Shown here piece by piece: positions 18,423 to 28,376 of a stretch of DNA of 64,000 nt (positions are counted from its first letter, which is position 1; each line of letters starts with the position of its first letter). Location of the stretch: positions 4,960,001 through 5,024,000 of the forward strand of contig NZ_CP121196.1 of NCBI RefSeq assembly GCF_039994875.1, in the 5' to 3' direction. Origin of the DNA: Telmatobacter sp. DSM 110680 (GTDB lineage Bacteria; Acidobacteriota; Terriglobia; Terriglobales; Acidobacteriaceae). A program made the translations under genes and the position numbers. The notes beneath the pieces are model-generated. The model was not told the origin of the DNA, made no database searches, and was given only the letters and a program-made list of their open reading frames with translations.

Positions 18423-20401
18423 GAGATTCGTTATCCCTTCAGGAGAAAATAGAACGCCTCCAAGGGCCGATACTGGTCCTGGGTGGCAGCGGCTTCGTGG
18501 GCGCCAACGTGCTGCGCACGCTTTGCAAACACCGAGATGACGCTTACGGAACCGCCTCACGTTTGCCTGCTTGGCGCCTAGAGGGTTTGCCTGCACAACA
18601 CGTAAAGGTGACTGACCTGCTGATTGATTCCAATCTGGATCAGTTGCTGGGAGCCGTTCAACCTCGCACAATTATCGATTGTGTGGCCTACGGCGGGTAT
18701 TCGTTTGAGACCGATAGCCAGCTTATCTACCAGACAAATTTCAATCTTGTGTCCCGGCTGCTAGCCCGACTGGCAGACCGAAGAATCGCGGCGTATGTGC
18801 ACGCTGGCAGTTCTTCGGAGTATGGATTCAACGCTTCCGGCCCAAGCGAAGACTCAGTGCTCTCGCCCAACAGCCATTACGCGGTTTCAAAGGCGGCGGC
18901 CTCGCAGCTGATTTACTTCTACGGGAAGAGAATCGGGCTACCTTGTGTGAACCTGCGCTTGTATTCCGTTTACGGCCCGCTAGAGGATGCTTCGCGTCTC
19001 ATTCCAAACCTAGTGCAGTGTGGCATCGATGGGCGGTACCCCGACTTCGTGAACCCGGCCATCTCGCGGGATTTCATTTTTACCGACGACGCGGTTGAAG
19101 CCTTTGTCGACGTCGCTCTGAATCTGACTGAAGCTGACTACGGCGAGTCGTTCAACATCGGAACCGGCCAGAAGACGACCATTGGCGAGTGCGCCGAACT
19201 GGCGAAACAATTGTTCTCCATTTCCGCCGAGCCGGTGTTCACGATGCCCAACCGACAATGGGACTTGCCCGATTGGTACGCGAATACTGAAAAAGTGCGC
19301 ACAAGGATTGGCTGGCAATCTCGGACTGCCTTTCAGGATGGCCTGATGATGACAGCGGAGTGGTTCCGATCTCTGCCTGACCGCGCCATCTATTTTCAAT
19401 CGTCCAAGCGTTTCGGCCTCGACACCAAGCACAGTGTCTCTGCAATCATTGCTTGCTACCGCGACAACCGCGCCATCCCGGTCATGTATGAGCGCCTGAA
19501 GGCGACCTTCACCAAGCTGAACGTCGATCACGAGATCATTTTTGTGAACGACGGCAGCCCTGATGACTCGGAGGAGGTTATCCGGCAGATTTCACAAAAC
19601 GACCGCCGCGTTCGCGGCATTTCGCATTCACGGAATTTCGGATCGCAGGCCGCATTCCGCAGTGGTATGGAAATCGCAACCAAGAATTGCTGCGTGCTGC
19701 TGGATGGAGATTTACAGGACCCTCCCGAGCTGATTGAAGCGATGGTGGCCAAATGGCGCGAAGGGTACGACGTGGTATATGGGCGCCGGGTTAAGAGGGA
19801 AGGGCCGGTCCTGATGCGGTTTGCGTATAAGGCCTTCTACCGGCTATTCGACTACTTCTCCTATGTAAGGATTCCACACGATGCGGGCGATTTTTCATTG
19901 ATGGACAAGCGCGTGACGCAGGCTGTGCTGACTTTTCCGGAACGGGACCTGTTTCTGCGTGGCGTGCGGGCCTATGCGGGTTTCAAACAAACAGGGATCG
20001 ACTACCTTCGTCCGGAGCGAATGTTCGGCGTGACAACGAACAGCCTGTTCAAGAACATTGGCTGGGCCAAGAAAGGCATCCTCTCATTCAGTTATGTGCC
20101 GCTAACCATGTTGAGTGTGTCTGGTCTCATTCTTCTGGGCCTGACGGGTCTGGCAATGTTTCTGCAAATCGTATCGCGGCTGGTGTTTCCACAATCAGCG
20201 CCTCATGGCGTGACCACCCTGATTATCTGCATCCTTTTCTTCGGTTCCTTGAATCTGTTTGCCGTCAGCCTTGTTGGGGAGTATTTAGCAAAAATCTTCG
20301 AAGAGGTAAAGCGCCGGCCGCACTTCATCCGGCGGAGCATTATTGCGCAAGGCGAGGTTCGATTCGCTGCGACGGATCACCCCCCCACGGCCGAACTGTA
20401 A
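18419..20401 (+). CDS. Fused NAD-dependent epimerase/dehydratase and GT2 glycosyltransferase
   Basis: A 660-residue two-domain protein. Residues about 15-325 form an extended SDR with Rossmann motif GGSGFVGAN (22-30), SSSEYG and the catalytic pair Tyr154/Lys158 (HYAVSKAAAS). Residues about 338-570 form a family 2 glycosyltransferase (SAIIACYRD, FVNDGSPDDS, DGDLQDPPE), followed by two C-terminal membrane helices and a basic tail, as in GtrB-type polyprenyl-phosphate glycosyltransferases. One chain could make a nucleotide sugar and load it onto the lipid carrier. ATG 18419 overlaps the transketolase stop (ATGA). I see no frameshift or stop at the junction, so the fusion looks real. Confidence 0.88.
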   Translation: MRDSLSLQEKIERLQGPILVLGGSGFVGANVLRTLCKHRDDAYGTASRLPAWRLEGLPAQHVKVTDLLIDSNLDQLLGAVQPRTIIDCVAYGGYSFETDSQLIYQTNFNLVSRLLARLADRRIAAYVHAGSSSEYGFNASGPSEDSVLSPNSHYAVSKAAASQLIYFYGKRIGLPCVNLRLYSVYGPLEDASRLIPNLVQCGIDGRYPDFVNPAISRDFIFTDDAVEAFVDVALNLTEADYGESFNIGTGQKTTIGECAELAKQLFSISAEPVFTMPNRQWDLPDWYANTEKVRTRIGWQSRTAFQDGLMMTAEWFRSLPDRAIYFQSSKRFGLDTKHSVSAIIACYRDNRAIPVMYERLKATFTKLNVDHEIIFVNDGSPDDSEEVIRQISQNDRRVRGISHSRNFGSQAAFRSGMEIATKNCCVLLDGDLQDPPELIEAMVAKWREGYDVVYGRRVKREGPVLMRFAYKAFYRLFDYFSYVRIPHDAGDFSLMDKRVTQAVLTFPERDLFLRGVRAYAGFKQTGIDYLRPERMFGVTTNSLFKNIGWAKKGILSFSYVPLTMLSVSGLILLGLTGLAMFLQIVSRLVFPQSAPHGVTTLIICILFFGSLNLFAVSLVGEYLAKIFEEVKRRPHFIRRSIIAQGEVRFAATDHPPTAEL

Positions 20402-20410
20402 CGGGGACAA

Positions 20411-21040
20411 TCAGGATTTCGTGCACTTGGAAATGAACAGGTCAAGTGGAACTCTAACCAGATTGTGGCTAAACGGGATGGTTATCAGATCGTGACGGAC
20501 GTGAAATTCTGTCTTGTCAAAGGAGCGCTCAAGGAGGTTGCGATAACTCTGCTCCTGACGCACGAATTTTCCCCGATCATTGTCTAAAAGCCACTTCCCG
20601 ATGGCGTTCTGGTCAGGGACATAAACCCCATCGAACGTGAATAAAAACCCACCCGGCCGCAATGCACTGCGAATTGCCGACGCCGTCTCCGTAAACGACT
20701 TGTCGTCGAGGTGGTGTAATACCCCATTCATCATTACGCCATCCGCTGGTCCGAATTCCTTTGCGGCAGCCGCATCGAAAACCCGGCAATGAAATGTTCC
20801 TAAGTGTCCAAAATGACGATTTGCGAAGCGAATGTATCTCTCATCCGTGTCGAAACCATCGTAAAACACTCCTCGCGGCAACTTCGGAAGGATATGGCCG
20901 GGGCCGCACCCTATATCAATCAGGCGCTGGCCGGGCCGGAGCTCGAGGTATTGTTTGATCGCCTTGACGCGCGCAGAGAAGAATCCACCACAAAACTGAA
21001 ACAGATGGTAGATCGATGGGGCGTTCAGTATGTCCTTCAT
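20411..21040 (-). CDS. Class I SAM-dependent methyltransferase
   Basis: A 209-residue methyltransferase. Motif I is RLIDIGCGPGHILPKL, an acidic residue follows the second strand (GFDTDERYI), and the motif IV/post-motif region is MMNGVLHHLDD, then LRPGGFLFTFDG. It fits small-molecule or sugar methylases of the Methyltransf_11/12 type. The start ATG 21040 is preferred; the open frame allows 11 more residues. It converges on the epimerase-GT fusion gene, with stops 9 bases apart. Substrate unknown. Confidence 0.82.
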   Translation of the reverse strand: MKDILNAPSIYHLFQFCGGFFSARVKAIKQYLELRPGQRLIDIGCGPGHILPKLPRGVFYDGFDTDERYIRFANRHFGHLGTFHCRVFDAAAAKEFGPADGVMMNGVLHHLDDKSFTETASAIRSALRPGGFLFTFDGVYVPDQNAIGKWLLDNDRGKFVRQEQSYRNLLERSFDKTEFHVRHDLITIPFSHNLVRVPLDLFISKCTKS

Positions 21041-21258
21041 GACTCCGCGTTGCGGCACGTGCCGCGACTCCACTTGAAGTAGGCTATCATGCGGAATTTA
21101 TTGCTTCGATCGGCTCTACAGCACGAACTCGAAACTGACAGAGTGAGAACAGCTCGCGAGGAGCGACTCAGAACCTTAACGGCTTTGAACTCTGAATTTC
21201 TGCTGCTAACCTGAGAGGGCCGCCCAAGTGAACTCCGAGGCGCGCCCCGGGGTGCAAA

Positions 21259-22917
21259 TTGCCACGACAGGTAGAACCGCCAGTCTCGACCGTATGCGGG
21301 ACGGCCAAGCCGATATCAACGGTTGCTGTGCTTTCCTGCGCGTGGCCCGCGTTGCTCCTCGCTACTGTCTGTCTCGTCCCTTATTTGAACAAGGCTTTCG
21401 TAGTAGACGATCCCTATTTCCTAACCTTGGCGCGACAAATCGTGAAGCACCCCGCCCATCCCATGGATTTCGAAATCTGCTGGAACAACATGCTTGGATG
21501 CACGAACATGAATCAATACGCGTCCGGGAATGTCCTGATGGGACAAGTGGCGCAAGGTTATCTACTGGTGCCGACTGTTCTGGGAGGCGCTCACGAATGG
21601 ATCGCCCACCTGACACAACTGGTGATCGCATGGATAGCAGTAGTGGCAATGACTTCACTGACCTTTCGGTTCGGATGGGACCGGTGGCACGCGACCGTCG
21701 GCGCACTGCTCCTGGTGGCCATCCCCCCCTTTCTCCCCATGGCCAGCACTGCAATGCCCGATATTCTTGCGACCGCGCTCACTTTGGTGGCGATGGAACG
21801 GCTTGCAGCGTGGAGGGCAGAGCAGAAGTGGGGCCAGGGCGCGGCAGCCTCTATTGCGCTGGGGCTCGCTGCTCTTGCGCGTCCACACCTCATTCTTCTT
21901 TTAGGCCTTGGGGCGTTCTTTCTACTGGATGGCGTCAAGCCCAGAGAGGTTCTGGTGCAGTTCCGGCGGAAGTTCTGGCTCTGGACTCCGATCGTCGCAG
22001 GCTGTGGACTATTGTTGGCAGTCATTTTGGCAGTTCGTGAGGACATTCGGGCCATTAGCGCTCCTCCCGTAGCCTCTGGGGCTCGATACATTCGGGACAA
22101 TCTTTTCACCTATCTGCTGTACTTTGCGTTTCCTCTGCCGCTCGCCGCATGCTGGGTAGCGAATCGGTTGAACGCGAGGCGGTGGCTTTTCGTTTCTATC
22201 CTGTTTGCGGTAGCGGTGATCCCGAAGCTGTTGGGCTTGCGATGGGATCTTTCCTTGATGCTGTTCCTGGCCGTCGTTAGCTTCGGCGCTTTGGCCGATC
22301 TATTCTTCGAAGCGGCAAAGGGATGCGACCTTACTGGTCTCTTTCTCATGCTCTGGATACTGATTCCACTCCCGGTCGTCTACTATGTTCATCTTCCGAT
22401 AAAGTACGTTCTTCCCTGCATGCCCGCCGTCATTCTGCTCTGCTTCCGATTGCTGGATGATGTTTCGAAACGTTTTGCTCGATTCGCAGTTGTCATAGTT
22501 ATCGTTGCCTGCACAAGCTATTCCTTTTTGATCCTTCGTTCGGATGCAGAATATGCCAATTTTGGTCGCGAGGCGCTGAATGAGTTAATTACGCCACATG
22601 TTGCAGCAGGCGAGAGTGTGTGGTATCCAGAGCAGTGCTGCAGCTATTGGTATGCAGCCTTGGATGGGGCAAGACTTACTTACCCGGGTGGCCCCCAGCC
22701 AATGCCTGGAGATCTGTTGGTTATGGACCGATTAATATTGGAAGACGATCCGCGGCTAGAGCGCTTCCCGCATCGAACATTAGTTGGAACGACATTTCAC
22801 ACGTATCGATTCGGAAGGACCGTGGGACTCCGATTGGGAGGCCTCTACACTGGTTTTTGGCTGTGGGGATTTGGTGACGCCGAAAATGACCGATTTGAAC
22901 TTTGGAGAATAGATTGA
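21259..22917 (+). CDS. Polytopic membrane protein, GT39/GT-C glycosyltransferase-like
   Basis: A protein of up to 552 residues with about ten to twelve hydrophobic segments. After the first helix comes FVVDDPYFLTLARQI, an acidic pair in the position of the GT-C catalytic motif. The last 120 residues are soluble and probably periplasmic. The open frame begins at TTG 21259 and no ATG precedes the first helix, so the exact start is unsure (GTG 21328 is possible). An overlapping longer open frame at 21228-22040 has biased composition and no family signs and was rejected. Likely acts on lipid-linked sugars; substrate unknown. Confidence 0.65.
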   Translation: MPRQVEPPVSTVCGTAKPISTVAVLSCAWPALLLATVCLVPYLNKAFVVDDPYFLTLARQIVKHPAHPMDFEICWNNMLGCTNMNQYASGNVLMGQVAQGYLLVPTVLGGAHEWIAHLTQLVIAWIAVVAMTSLTFRFGWDRWHATVGALLLVAIPPFLPMASTAMPDILATALTLVAMERLAAWRAEQKWGQGAAASIALGLAALARPHLILLLGLGAFFLLDGVKPREVLVQFRRKFWLWTPIVAGCGLLLAVILAVREDIRAISAPPVASGARYIRDNLFTYLLYFAFPLPLAACWVANRLNARRWLFVSILFAVAVIPKLLGLRWDLSLMLFLAVVSFGALADLFFEAAKGCDLTGLFLMLWILIPLPVVYYVHLPIKYVLPCMPAVILLCFRLLDDVSKRFARFAVVIVIVACTSYSFLILRSDAEYANFGREALNELITPHVAAGESVWYPEQCCSYWYAALDGARLTYPGGPQPMPGDLLVMDRLILEDDPRLERFPHRTLVGTTFHTYRFGRTVGLRLGGLYTGFWLWGFGDAENDRFELWRID

Positions 22918-23165
22918 GCCAACCGCTGTGCCCGTCGCTAGACGCACGATGGCGAGGTGTGGGGCTTTGGCAGAGGTAGAAGTCCCGCCTGATTCAGCCG
23001 CCAGCGGAGACATCGTGTGCCGCGCGTAGATCCAGAGATAGAAGATTGCCATCCCATTAGAAACCAGAGAACCAGCAGCGCAGGATGGTCAACAATTCGC
23101 ATTAACCGCATTTCTCCCGTTCAGCGCCCAATGTCCGCTGCTAATAGGATACTTTTCACGGCAGT

Positions 23166-24428
23166 TCAGTGTTTGATTAGAACCATCGGCCAATTGAAAG
23201 GAGTAGGAATCAGAACCTGACTTCCTGAAGGTGCCGAGGCTAGTTGAGCAGCATAGATGTTGAACTTCATATCGGGCAACGGGCGGTATCTAAAGTCGCG
23301 CATGAATCCGATCATCATGAGGCATATCAATGCGCCGCATGCTATCCGTAGAGTCTGGCGCCGACTGCTATACCCATAGAGAATGCACCATGCGAATGCC
23401 AGGCAAGGGAAAAGCCAATATCGGAGTCCATAAGCCACAGCCAGCATATGCCATTCCGTCACGCCTGGTGGTGGCATTTCGTTCGTGAGAAACACTGAGA
23501 CCGTGAATAGAGTAATGGACCAAATCAGGAATGACCTCATCTCAGTTGTTGACACAATAAAACTGCCAACCAGAATGCTGAGGCCCAGCAGGGAAAACAT
23601 CGTCAATACTGATACAGGCAAGATGACCCCGAAGCTGTTGTGGCCGATTGTTGAACCCATGAATACCTGTCCAGTCAGTATCCGAAAGAAGGCCCCGAAT
23701 CCTATCCCCAGTGGCGGGTGCTCTCGAGAGTTTCCAGCAATTAAGAGCGTTGCCGCCTGGATCAGGCATCCGGAAAACAGAATGATGAGAAGTATTTTCG
23801 GAACCCTGCGGGAACGGAATTGATATAAAGCAATGGGAAACAAAAAGATGCAAAAAGGGCCCGTGAGACCACAAAGCGAAATAATTAAGATGTCGAATAT
23901 GTGCTGCGATTTAGAGTGCGCAGGTCGAGCGGTCAGGACGAGGAAGGCGACGATCGCTAGAAACCATTGCGACTCGGTAATGGTTGACATCATGTCTTGT
24001 GTATTCGGCAGGAGTAAATACGTCGCAGCCATCGAGAAGCGAAAGCTCAAGCTGCCCCAGCGCGAAGACCGAGATGAAAGTAACACGCTCACTGGAGCCG
24101 CCTGAATACAGATGGCAAAAAGATTCTGGATCAGCGGCGCAAGCGAAAACGGGAACAGGATCGCTAAAGCGGCCCCCAGCCGCGGAATGGTCTCGAAATA
24201 ACCCTGATGGGTAATGAACAATGCGCGCCACCACCCGTGGTTATATGCATCTGCATACCAGATTTGCCCGTCTTCATAGAGAAACTGAGCATGAAGAATC
24301 GCATCAGGTCGACGCAGAACGATAACTAAACAGGTACATAGAAATGCAGAGACTTGCCAATAACTGGTAAGGCCCTGAGGCGGCCGCTCTCTAAGCGCTG
24401 CAATTTGGGTGTCCTGATCGGCCTTCAC
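23166..24428 (-). CDS. Polytopic membrane protein of unknown function
   Basis: A 420-residue protein with about ten hydrophobic helices, starting at GTG 24428. The first periplasmic loop has AQFLYEDGQIWYADAYNHG, with an acidic pair where GT-C enzymes carry theirs. The strongly hydrophobic body ends in a short soluble tail. I do not recognise a specific family. It is transcribed in the same direction as the DUF2142 gene upstream (155-base gap) and convergent with the gene ending at 22917. Confidence 0.55.
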   Translation of the reverse strand: MKADQDTQIAALRERPPQGLTSYWQVSAFLCTCLVIVLRRPDAILHAQFLYEDGQIWYADAYNHGWWRALFITHQGYFETIPRLGAALAILFPFSLAPLIQNLFAICIQAAPVSVLLSSRSSRWGSLSFRFSMAATYLLLPNTQDMMSTITESQWFLAIVAFLVLTARPAHSKSQHIFDILIISLCGLTGPFCIFLFPIALYQFRSRRVPKILLIILFSGCLIQAATLLIAGNSREHPPLGIGFGAFFRILTGQVFMGSTIGHNSFGVILPVSVLTMFSLLGLSILVGSFIVSTTEMRSFLIWSITLFTVSVFLTNEMPPPGVTEWHMLAVAYGLRYWLFPCLAFAWCILYGYSSRRQTLRIACGALICLMMIGFMRDFRYRPLPDMKFNIYAAQLASAPSGSQVLIPTPFNWPMVLIKH

Positions 24429-24583
24429 GGGGCTATTTTAAACGAAAGAAAAAGAAGCATCTATTGCATTTTCAAGTAATTCGATCGAGGTCACATCATA
24501 GGATGCAGTCTGAACGATGGTTGGCGTTGATCGAGCCTGACGTTGGTGGTACACGGGACCGTCCGCGCCCTCCGCAGTGGCCA

Positions 24584-26023
24584 TCAGAACACTTGGAAAG
24601 CATGGATGATAGTTCTATCCGTGGCGACGATCTGCAGGACAATGATGGCCGCGGTAATGGCGACGCTGCTCCATCGAGCGGAGGGCCGACGATGCGGGGA
24701 TAGCTCGACCGCAGCCATACCTGCCAAGATAAGGATGGGGATGAAGTATCGTCCCTGCAGTCCGGTAATCTCATTTTGTCCGACGTGCGCGCTCATGAGA
24801 TACATGGCTGTCATAGCCAAGACAACACTAGCGAAGGCGAGTGCGAGATACCAGAGCGCGCGTAAGACGGATCGTTTCGCACCCTCTCGGGGACCGAGGC
24901 TCCAGATAACGACAAAGTTGACCAACGGCAGGAAATAGGCAAGGACAGGCCGGAGCAGCACAGAAAGCCATCCAAACATACCTACAGTCGAGAAGTAATA
25001 GAACAGCGCATTGATTCCCCAATCTCCAATTGTATGAATGAGTACGCGCATGAAAAACGCCGGATTGTGCAGAATGAAGGACATTTGGAGGGACGGGTGC
25101 CCTCCTCCAAGGGGCGACGTCATCGCGGGTTTTACGAAGAGCAGCCAACCAGCGGCGGCTCCCATTGCGACCGCAACCAAGATTACATGTGAACGAATAA
25201 CACTGGCTGCTCTACCCCGCACAATTAGTCCTGGGACAACACCAGCCAGGAGCATGGGAGCGTAGACGGGTTTCACCGAGCACAGCACCGCGCCGAGCGC
25301 GGCAGCCATCACCAGTTCCCATGTCTTCCAGCTTCCGCTCGTGTTGGCCGCAAGCGAGAGTGCAAAGAACAGCAGCGCGCACGCAATCACGGCCGCATCA
25401 GGAGAAAGCGAAGCGTACAGAAAGAGGGACATCGGCAACAATCCGATTAAGATGACGAGTTCCCCCGCTATAGGTATCAGATAGACGGCAAAGCCTATCA
25501 TTGCGAGAGCCGTCAGACAATTAAACAAACGTCCCAGAAAAACGAGATAGAGCGGCCCCAAACCGAATAAGCGTCCCACGGATATGCCGACTACCTGCGG
25601 GAGGTAAGGCAGAGGGGAATAAAATGCCGATCCGGGAAACGCGATGAATCGTCTCGTCGATTTTTCCAGGGGGATGGATGCCAGTTTCAACGTTTTTGCT
25701 AATGGCGCAGGTGTGACGGAATAAAAGACTCCATCTCGCGTATACACGACCGATTTGACCAGTTCTGGAAGTGAAACTGGCAGTGTGCCGCCTGAGACAC
25801 CATTCTGGACCTCTGCACGAAATCGAAAATCGCTAAGCTGATATGCCCGGTAGAAATGCTGGACCTCGTCCGGCACCTGAAATGGCGGGGTAAGAACCAC
25901 CAATGGGATCGAGCCTATTGCGCCCAGGATGATCATCAGGGACACGCGCATGAGCCTCACATTGTCGAGAGATCTTGATATTCGCTGCCATCTTGTGACC
26001 CGATCATCAATGTATTTTTGCAT
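24584..26023 (-). CDS. DUF2142 family membrane protein
   Basis: A 479-residue polytopic membrane protein. The N-terminal segment after the first helix reads TPPFQVPDEVQHFYRAYQLS, the hallmark of DUF2142 proteins. FIAFPGSAFYSPLPYLPQ and SLSPDAAVIACALLFFAL follow. DUF2142 proteins are commonly found in polysaccharide and teichoic-acid-like clusters and are thought to have a GT-C fold, but their reaction is unproven. ATG 26023 has a GGAG about 10 bases upstream. It is divergent from the GT2 gene at 26265. Confidence 0.82.
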   Translation of the reverse strand: MQKYIDDRVTRWQRISRSLDNVRLMRVSLMIILGAIGSIPLVVLTPPFQVPDEVQHFYRAYQLSDFRFRAEVQNGVSGGTLPVSLPELVKSVVYTRDGVFYSVTPAPLAKTLKLASIPLEKSTRRFIAFPGSAFYSPLPYLPQVVGISVGRLFGLGPLYLVFLGRLFNCLTALAMIGFAVYLIPIAGELVILIGLLPMSLFLYASLSPDAAVIACALLFFALSLAANTSGSWKTWELVMAAALGAVLCSVKPVYAPMLLAGVVPGLIVRGRAASVIRSHVILVAVAMGAAAGWLLFVKPAMTSPLGGGHPSLQMSFILHNPAFFMRVLIHTIGDWGINALFYYFSTVGMFGWLSVLLRPVLAYFLPLVNFVVIWSLGPREGAKRSVLRALWYLALAFASVVLAMTAMYLMSAHVGQNEITGLQGRYFIPILILAGMAAVELSPHRRPSARWSSVAITAAIIVLQIVATDRTIIHAFQVF

Positions 26024-26264
26024 GTCCCGTGAACTCCAATTTCCAAGCCTGTTACCGGAGTCTAGTTTGGCGGACTTTTGGGGATGCCATTTCCCTACAC
26101 TGGCGTGTATTTATGTATTTAGGTTAACTGAGCGAGACCGTCTACTTATGTTTTTGTCTTGCCTGTGTGCCCGCGCTGGCATGATGAATAACGGGGCGGG
26201 ATGACGCCGGAGTCTAGCATTTCAGAAGTAGGCCGCTTTCGATAATCCCGGCAGGAGCGCTGCA

Positions 26265-27488
26265 ATGAGTGTGGACGGTGGAATACTGGCAGGGACAGGT
26301 ATAGAAAGAGTGGTTGCGGAAAGCACTGAATACCCGATTGAGTTGTCAGTGGTTATTCCCTGTCTGAACGAGGGGCACACCATTGCGAAGCGGGTACGGC
26401 AGGCGCTGGACGTTCTGCACGGGGCGGGCGTAGTTGGGGAAGTGATTGTCGCTGACAACGGTTCCACGGACGGCTCGGCGGAGATTGCCGAAGCAGAAGG
26501 AGCGCTGGTGGCGCGTGTCGCCGAGAAGGGATACGGCAGCGCCATAATGGGTGGAATTGCGATAGCGCGGGGTGAGTATGTATTGATGGCCGATGCAGAT
26601 GAGAGCCACGATCTAACGCACATCCCACGTTTCCTCGCAGAGTTACGAATGGGACATGACCTGGTGATGGGAAACCGGTTTCACGGGGGGATCGCGGACG
26701 GAGCGATGCCGTTTCTGCACCGCTACTTGGGGAATCCGGTGCTGACTGGCTTGGGCAAGTTGTTTTTCAAGTCGAATTGCGGGGATTTTCACTGTGGGAT
26801 GAGGGGATTTACACGGGAAAGCTACCAGCGAATGGATGTGCGGTCTACGGGCATGGAGTTTGCCAGCGAGATGGTCGTAAAGGCAACACTGCTGCGAATG
26901 AAGGTTAGCGAGATACCGACATCGCAGTTACCGGATGGGCGGGATCATCCACCACATCTGCGAACGTGGCGGGACGGATGGCGGCATCTGCGGTTCTTGC
27001 TGATGTACAGCCCGCGATGGCTGTTTTTGTATCCGGGGATCGCGTTAGTTTCGCTGGGCGCTGTGGGTTGCGCATGGCTGCTACAACAGCCGCGAGTGAT
27101 TGACGGCCTCGTATTCGATGTCCGGTCGCTGGTCTATGCGTTTTCGGCCGTTCTTCTTGGGTTTCAGTTTGTCGCATTTGCGGTGTTTGTGAAGGTCTTT
27201 GCAATATCGGAAGGTTTACTGCCGGATGACCCACGTCTGACGCGAGCGTTTCGGTACATCACGCTGGAAGTTGGATTGGCTGTTGGCGGGTTGCTGCTAG
27301 CGCTTGGGATTTTGGGAACTGTCTTCACTTTTGCGAGTTGGGCGAAGGTAGGGCTGGGGACTGTGAACTTTGACCGGGCGTTGCGGTCTGCACTGTCGTC
27401 CGTGTTTTCACTAACGCTGGGGGTACAGGTGATTTGCAGCAGCTTCTTTCTTAGTATTCTGGGTCTGCGCCGCCGTTCTGTTAGCTAA
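26265..27488 (+). CDS. GT2 glycosyltransferase with C-terminal membrane domain
   Basis: A 407-residue polyprenyl-phosphate glycosyltransferase-like protein. The catalytic domain covers about residues 25-245: SVVIPCLNEGHTI, VADNGSTDGS, the DxD motif LMADADESHD, and GDFHCGMRGFTR. Four hydrophobic helices follow (about 255-400), as in membrane-anchored DPM1/GtrB-like enzymes. ATG 26265 is supported by AGGAG 7-8 bases upstream. The start codon, length and motifs are all normal. It likely moves a hexose to a polyprenyl phosphate for the membrane glycosyltransferases nearby. Confidence 0.88.
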   Translation: MSVDGGILAGTGIERVVAESTEYPIELSVVIPCLNEGHTIAKRVRQALDVLHGAGVVGEVIVADNGSTDGSAEIAEAEGALVARVAEKGYGSAIMGGIAIARGEYVLMADADESHDLTHIPRFLAELRMGHDLVMGNRFHGGIADGAMPFLHRYLGNPVLTGLGKLFFKSNCGDFHCGMRGFTRESYQRMDVRSTGMEFASEMVVKATLLRMKVSEIPTSQLPDGRDHPPHLRTWRDGWRHLRFLLMYSPRWLFLYPGIALVSLGAVGCAWLLQQPRVIDGLVFDVRSLVYAFSAVLLGFQFVAFAVFVKVFAISEGLLPDDPRLTRAFRYITLEVGLAVGGLLLALGILGTVFTFASWAKVGLGTVNFDRALRSALSSVFSLTLGVQVICSSFFLSILGLRRRSVS

Positions 27489-27559
27489 TTGATAACAAAC
27501 ATTCAGCCATCACCAAAGCAAACGTGAAGAAATTACCAAGGTTGGAGGGTAATTGGCAT

Positions 27560-28282
27560 ATGGCTCTTGATTCTGGAAGCCTCGAAAGAATTATTCCAGC
27601 ATTGCTGGAGCACGAAGGGGCGACAGGGGCACCGACTCTCGAACTGCATTTGATGCGATACAAATTCGCTGCCGAACATATTCAACCCGGCAGGGTTCTT
27701 GATATCGCTTGCGGTGTGGGCTATGGCACGAAGGTACTATCTGCTTCCCGTTTCATTAAAGAGGCGATTGGTGTCGACATTTCTGCCGATGCAACAGAGT
27801 ACGCTCAATCTCAATACGGCAATGACGGCATCAAATTTGTTACGGCGGATGCACTCGAGTTTACGGATTCATTTGGCTTCGAGAACATTGTTAGCCTCGA
27901 GACGATAGAGCACGTACCAGATCCACGCGCTCTTCTAGGCCATTTAACAAGTTTGCTCAAATCCGGTGGGATTCTAATAGGTTCTGTGCCAATCACGCCA
28001 TCTGTGGATGCAAATCCGCACCATCGTACAGACTTCACGGCCTACTCGTTTCGGAAGATAGCGTGCGCATTCGGCCTCGTAGAATTAGACTCGCTCTGTC
28101 AGGATCAGAGCTATGATCCTGTGGCAATTCTGAGAGGGAAAGAAAAAAGGAGCAGCGGAATTCGACGGAATATTCCCGCGTATTACTTGGCAAACCCCGA
28201 TCGGTTGTGGGCGAGAATCTATTCCACACTTCAATATGGGTTCAGGAACCGATACCTCACAATCGTTTGGAGAAAGCATTAA
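27560..28282 (+). CDS. Class I SAM-dependent methyltransferase
   Basis: A 240-residue methyltransferase with motif I RVLDIACGVGYGTKVL, the acidic GVDISADATEYA, and a motif IV region IVSLETIEHVPDP. SGGILIGSVPITP follows, resembling Ubie/Coq5-like and sugar O-methylase families. ATG 27560 is chosen because GGAGGG lies 10 bases upstream; GTG 27524 would add 12 residues. It follows the GT2 gene after about 70 bases. The C-terminus (about 195-240) is basic. Substrate unknown; glycan methylation is an inference from context. Confidence 0.82.
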   Translation: MALDSGSLERIIPALLEHEGATGAPTLELHLMRYKFAAEHIQPGRVLDIACGVGYGTKVLSASRFIKEAIGVDISADATEYAQSQYGNDGIKFVTADALEFTDSFGFENIVSLETIEHVPDPRALLGHLTSLLKSGGILIGSVPITPSVDANPHHRTDFTAYSFRKIACAFGLVELDSLCQDQSYDPVAILRGKEKRSSGIRRNIPAYYLANPDRLWARIYSTLQYGFRNRYLTIVWRKH

Positions 28283-28376
28283 TGGGAGTTGCTAAGTCAT
28301 AGTTGACCTGTTGTGTGTTCGTGGCCACGGACGAGGATTATCCTCGGACGCTTCTGGATCTTAAGAGGAGCCGCTG

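Noticed and set aside
21228-22040. Plus-strand open frame of 270 codons overlapping the membrane protein gene
   Set aside because: Arg/Gly/Ser-rich composition with no hydrophobic or domain features; it is a shadow of the 21259-22917 gene, whose translation is a typical polytopic membrane protein.
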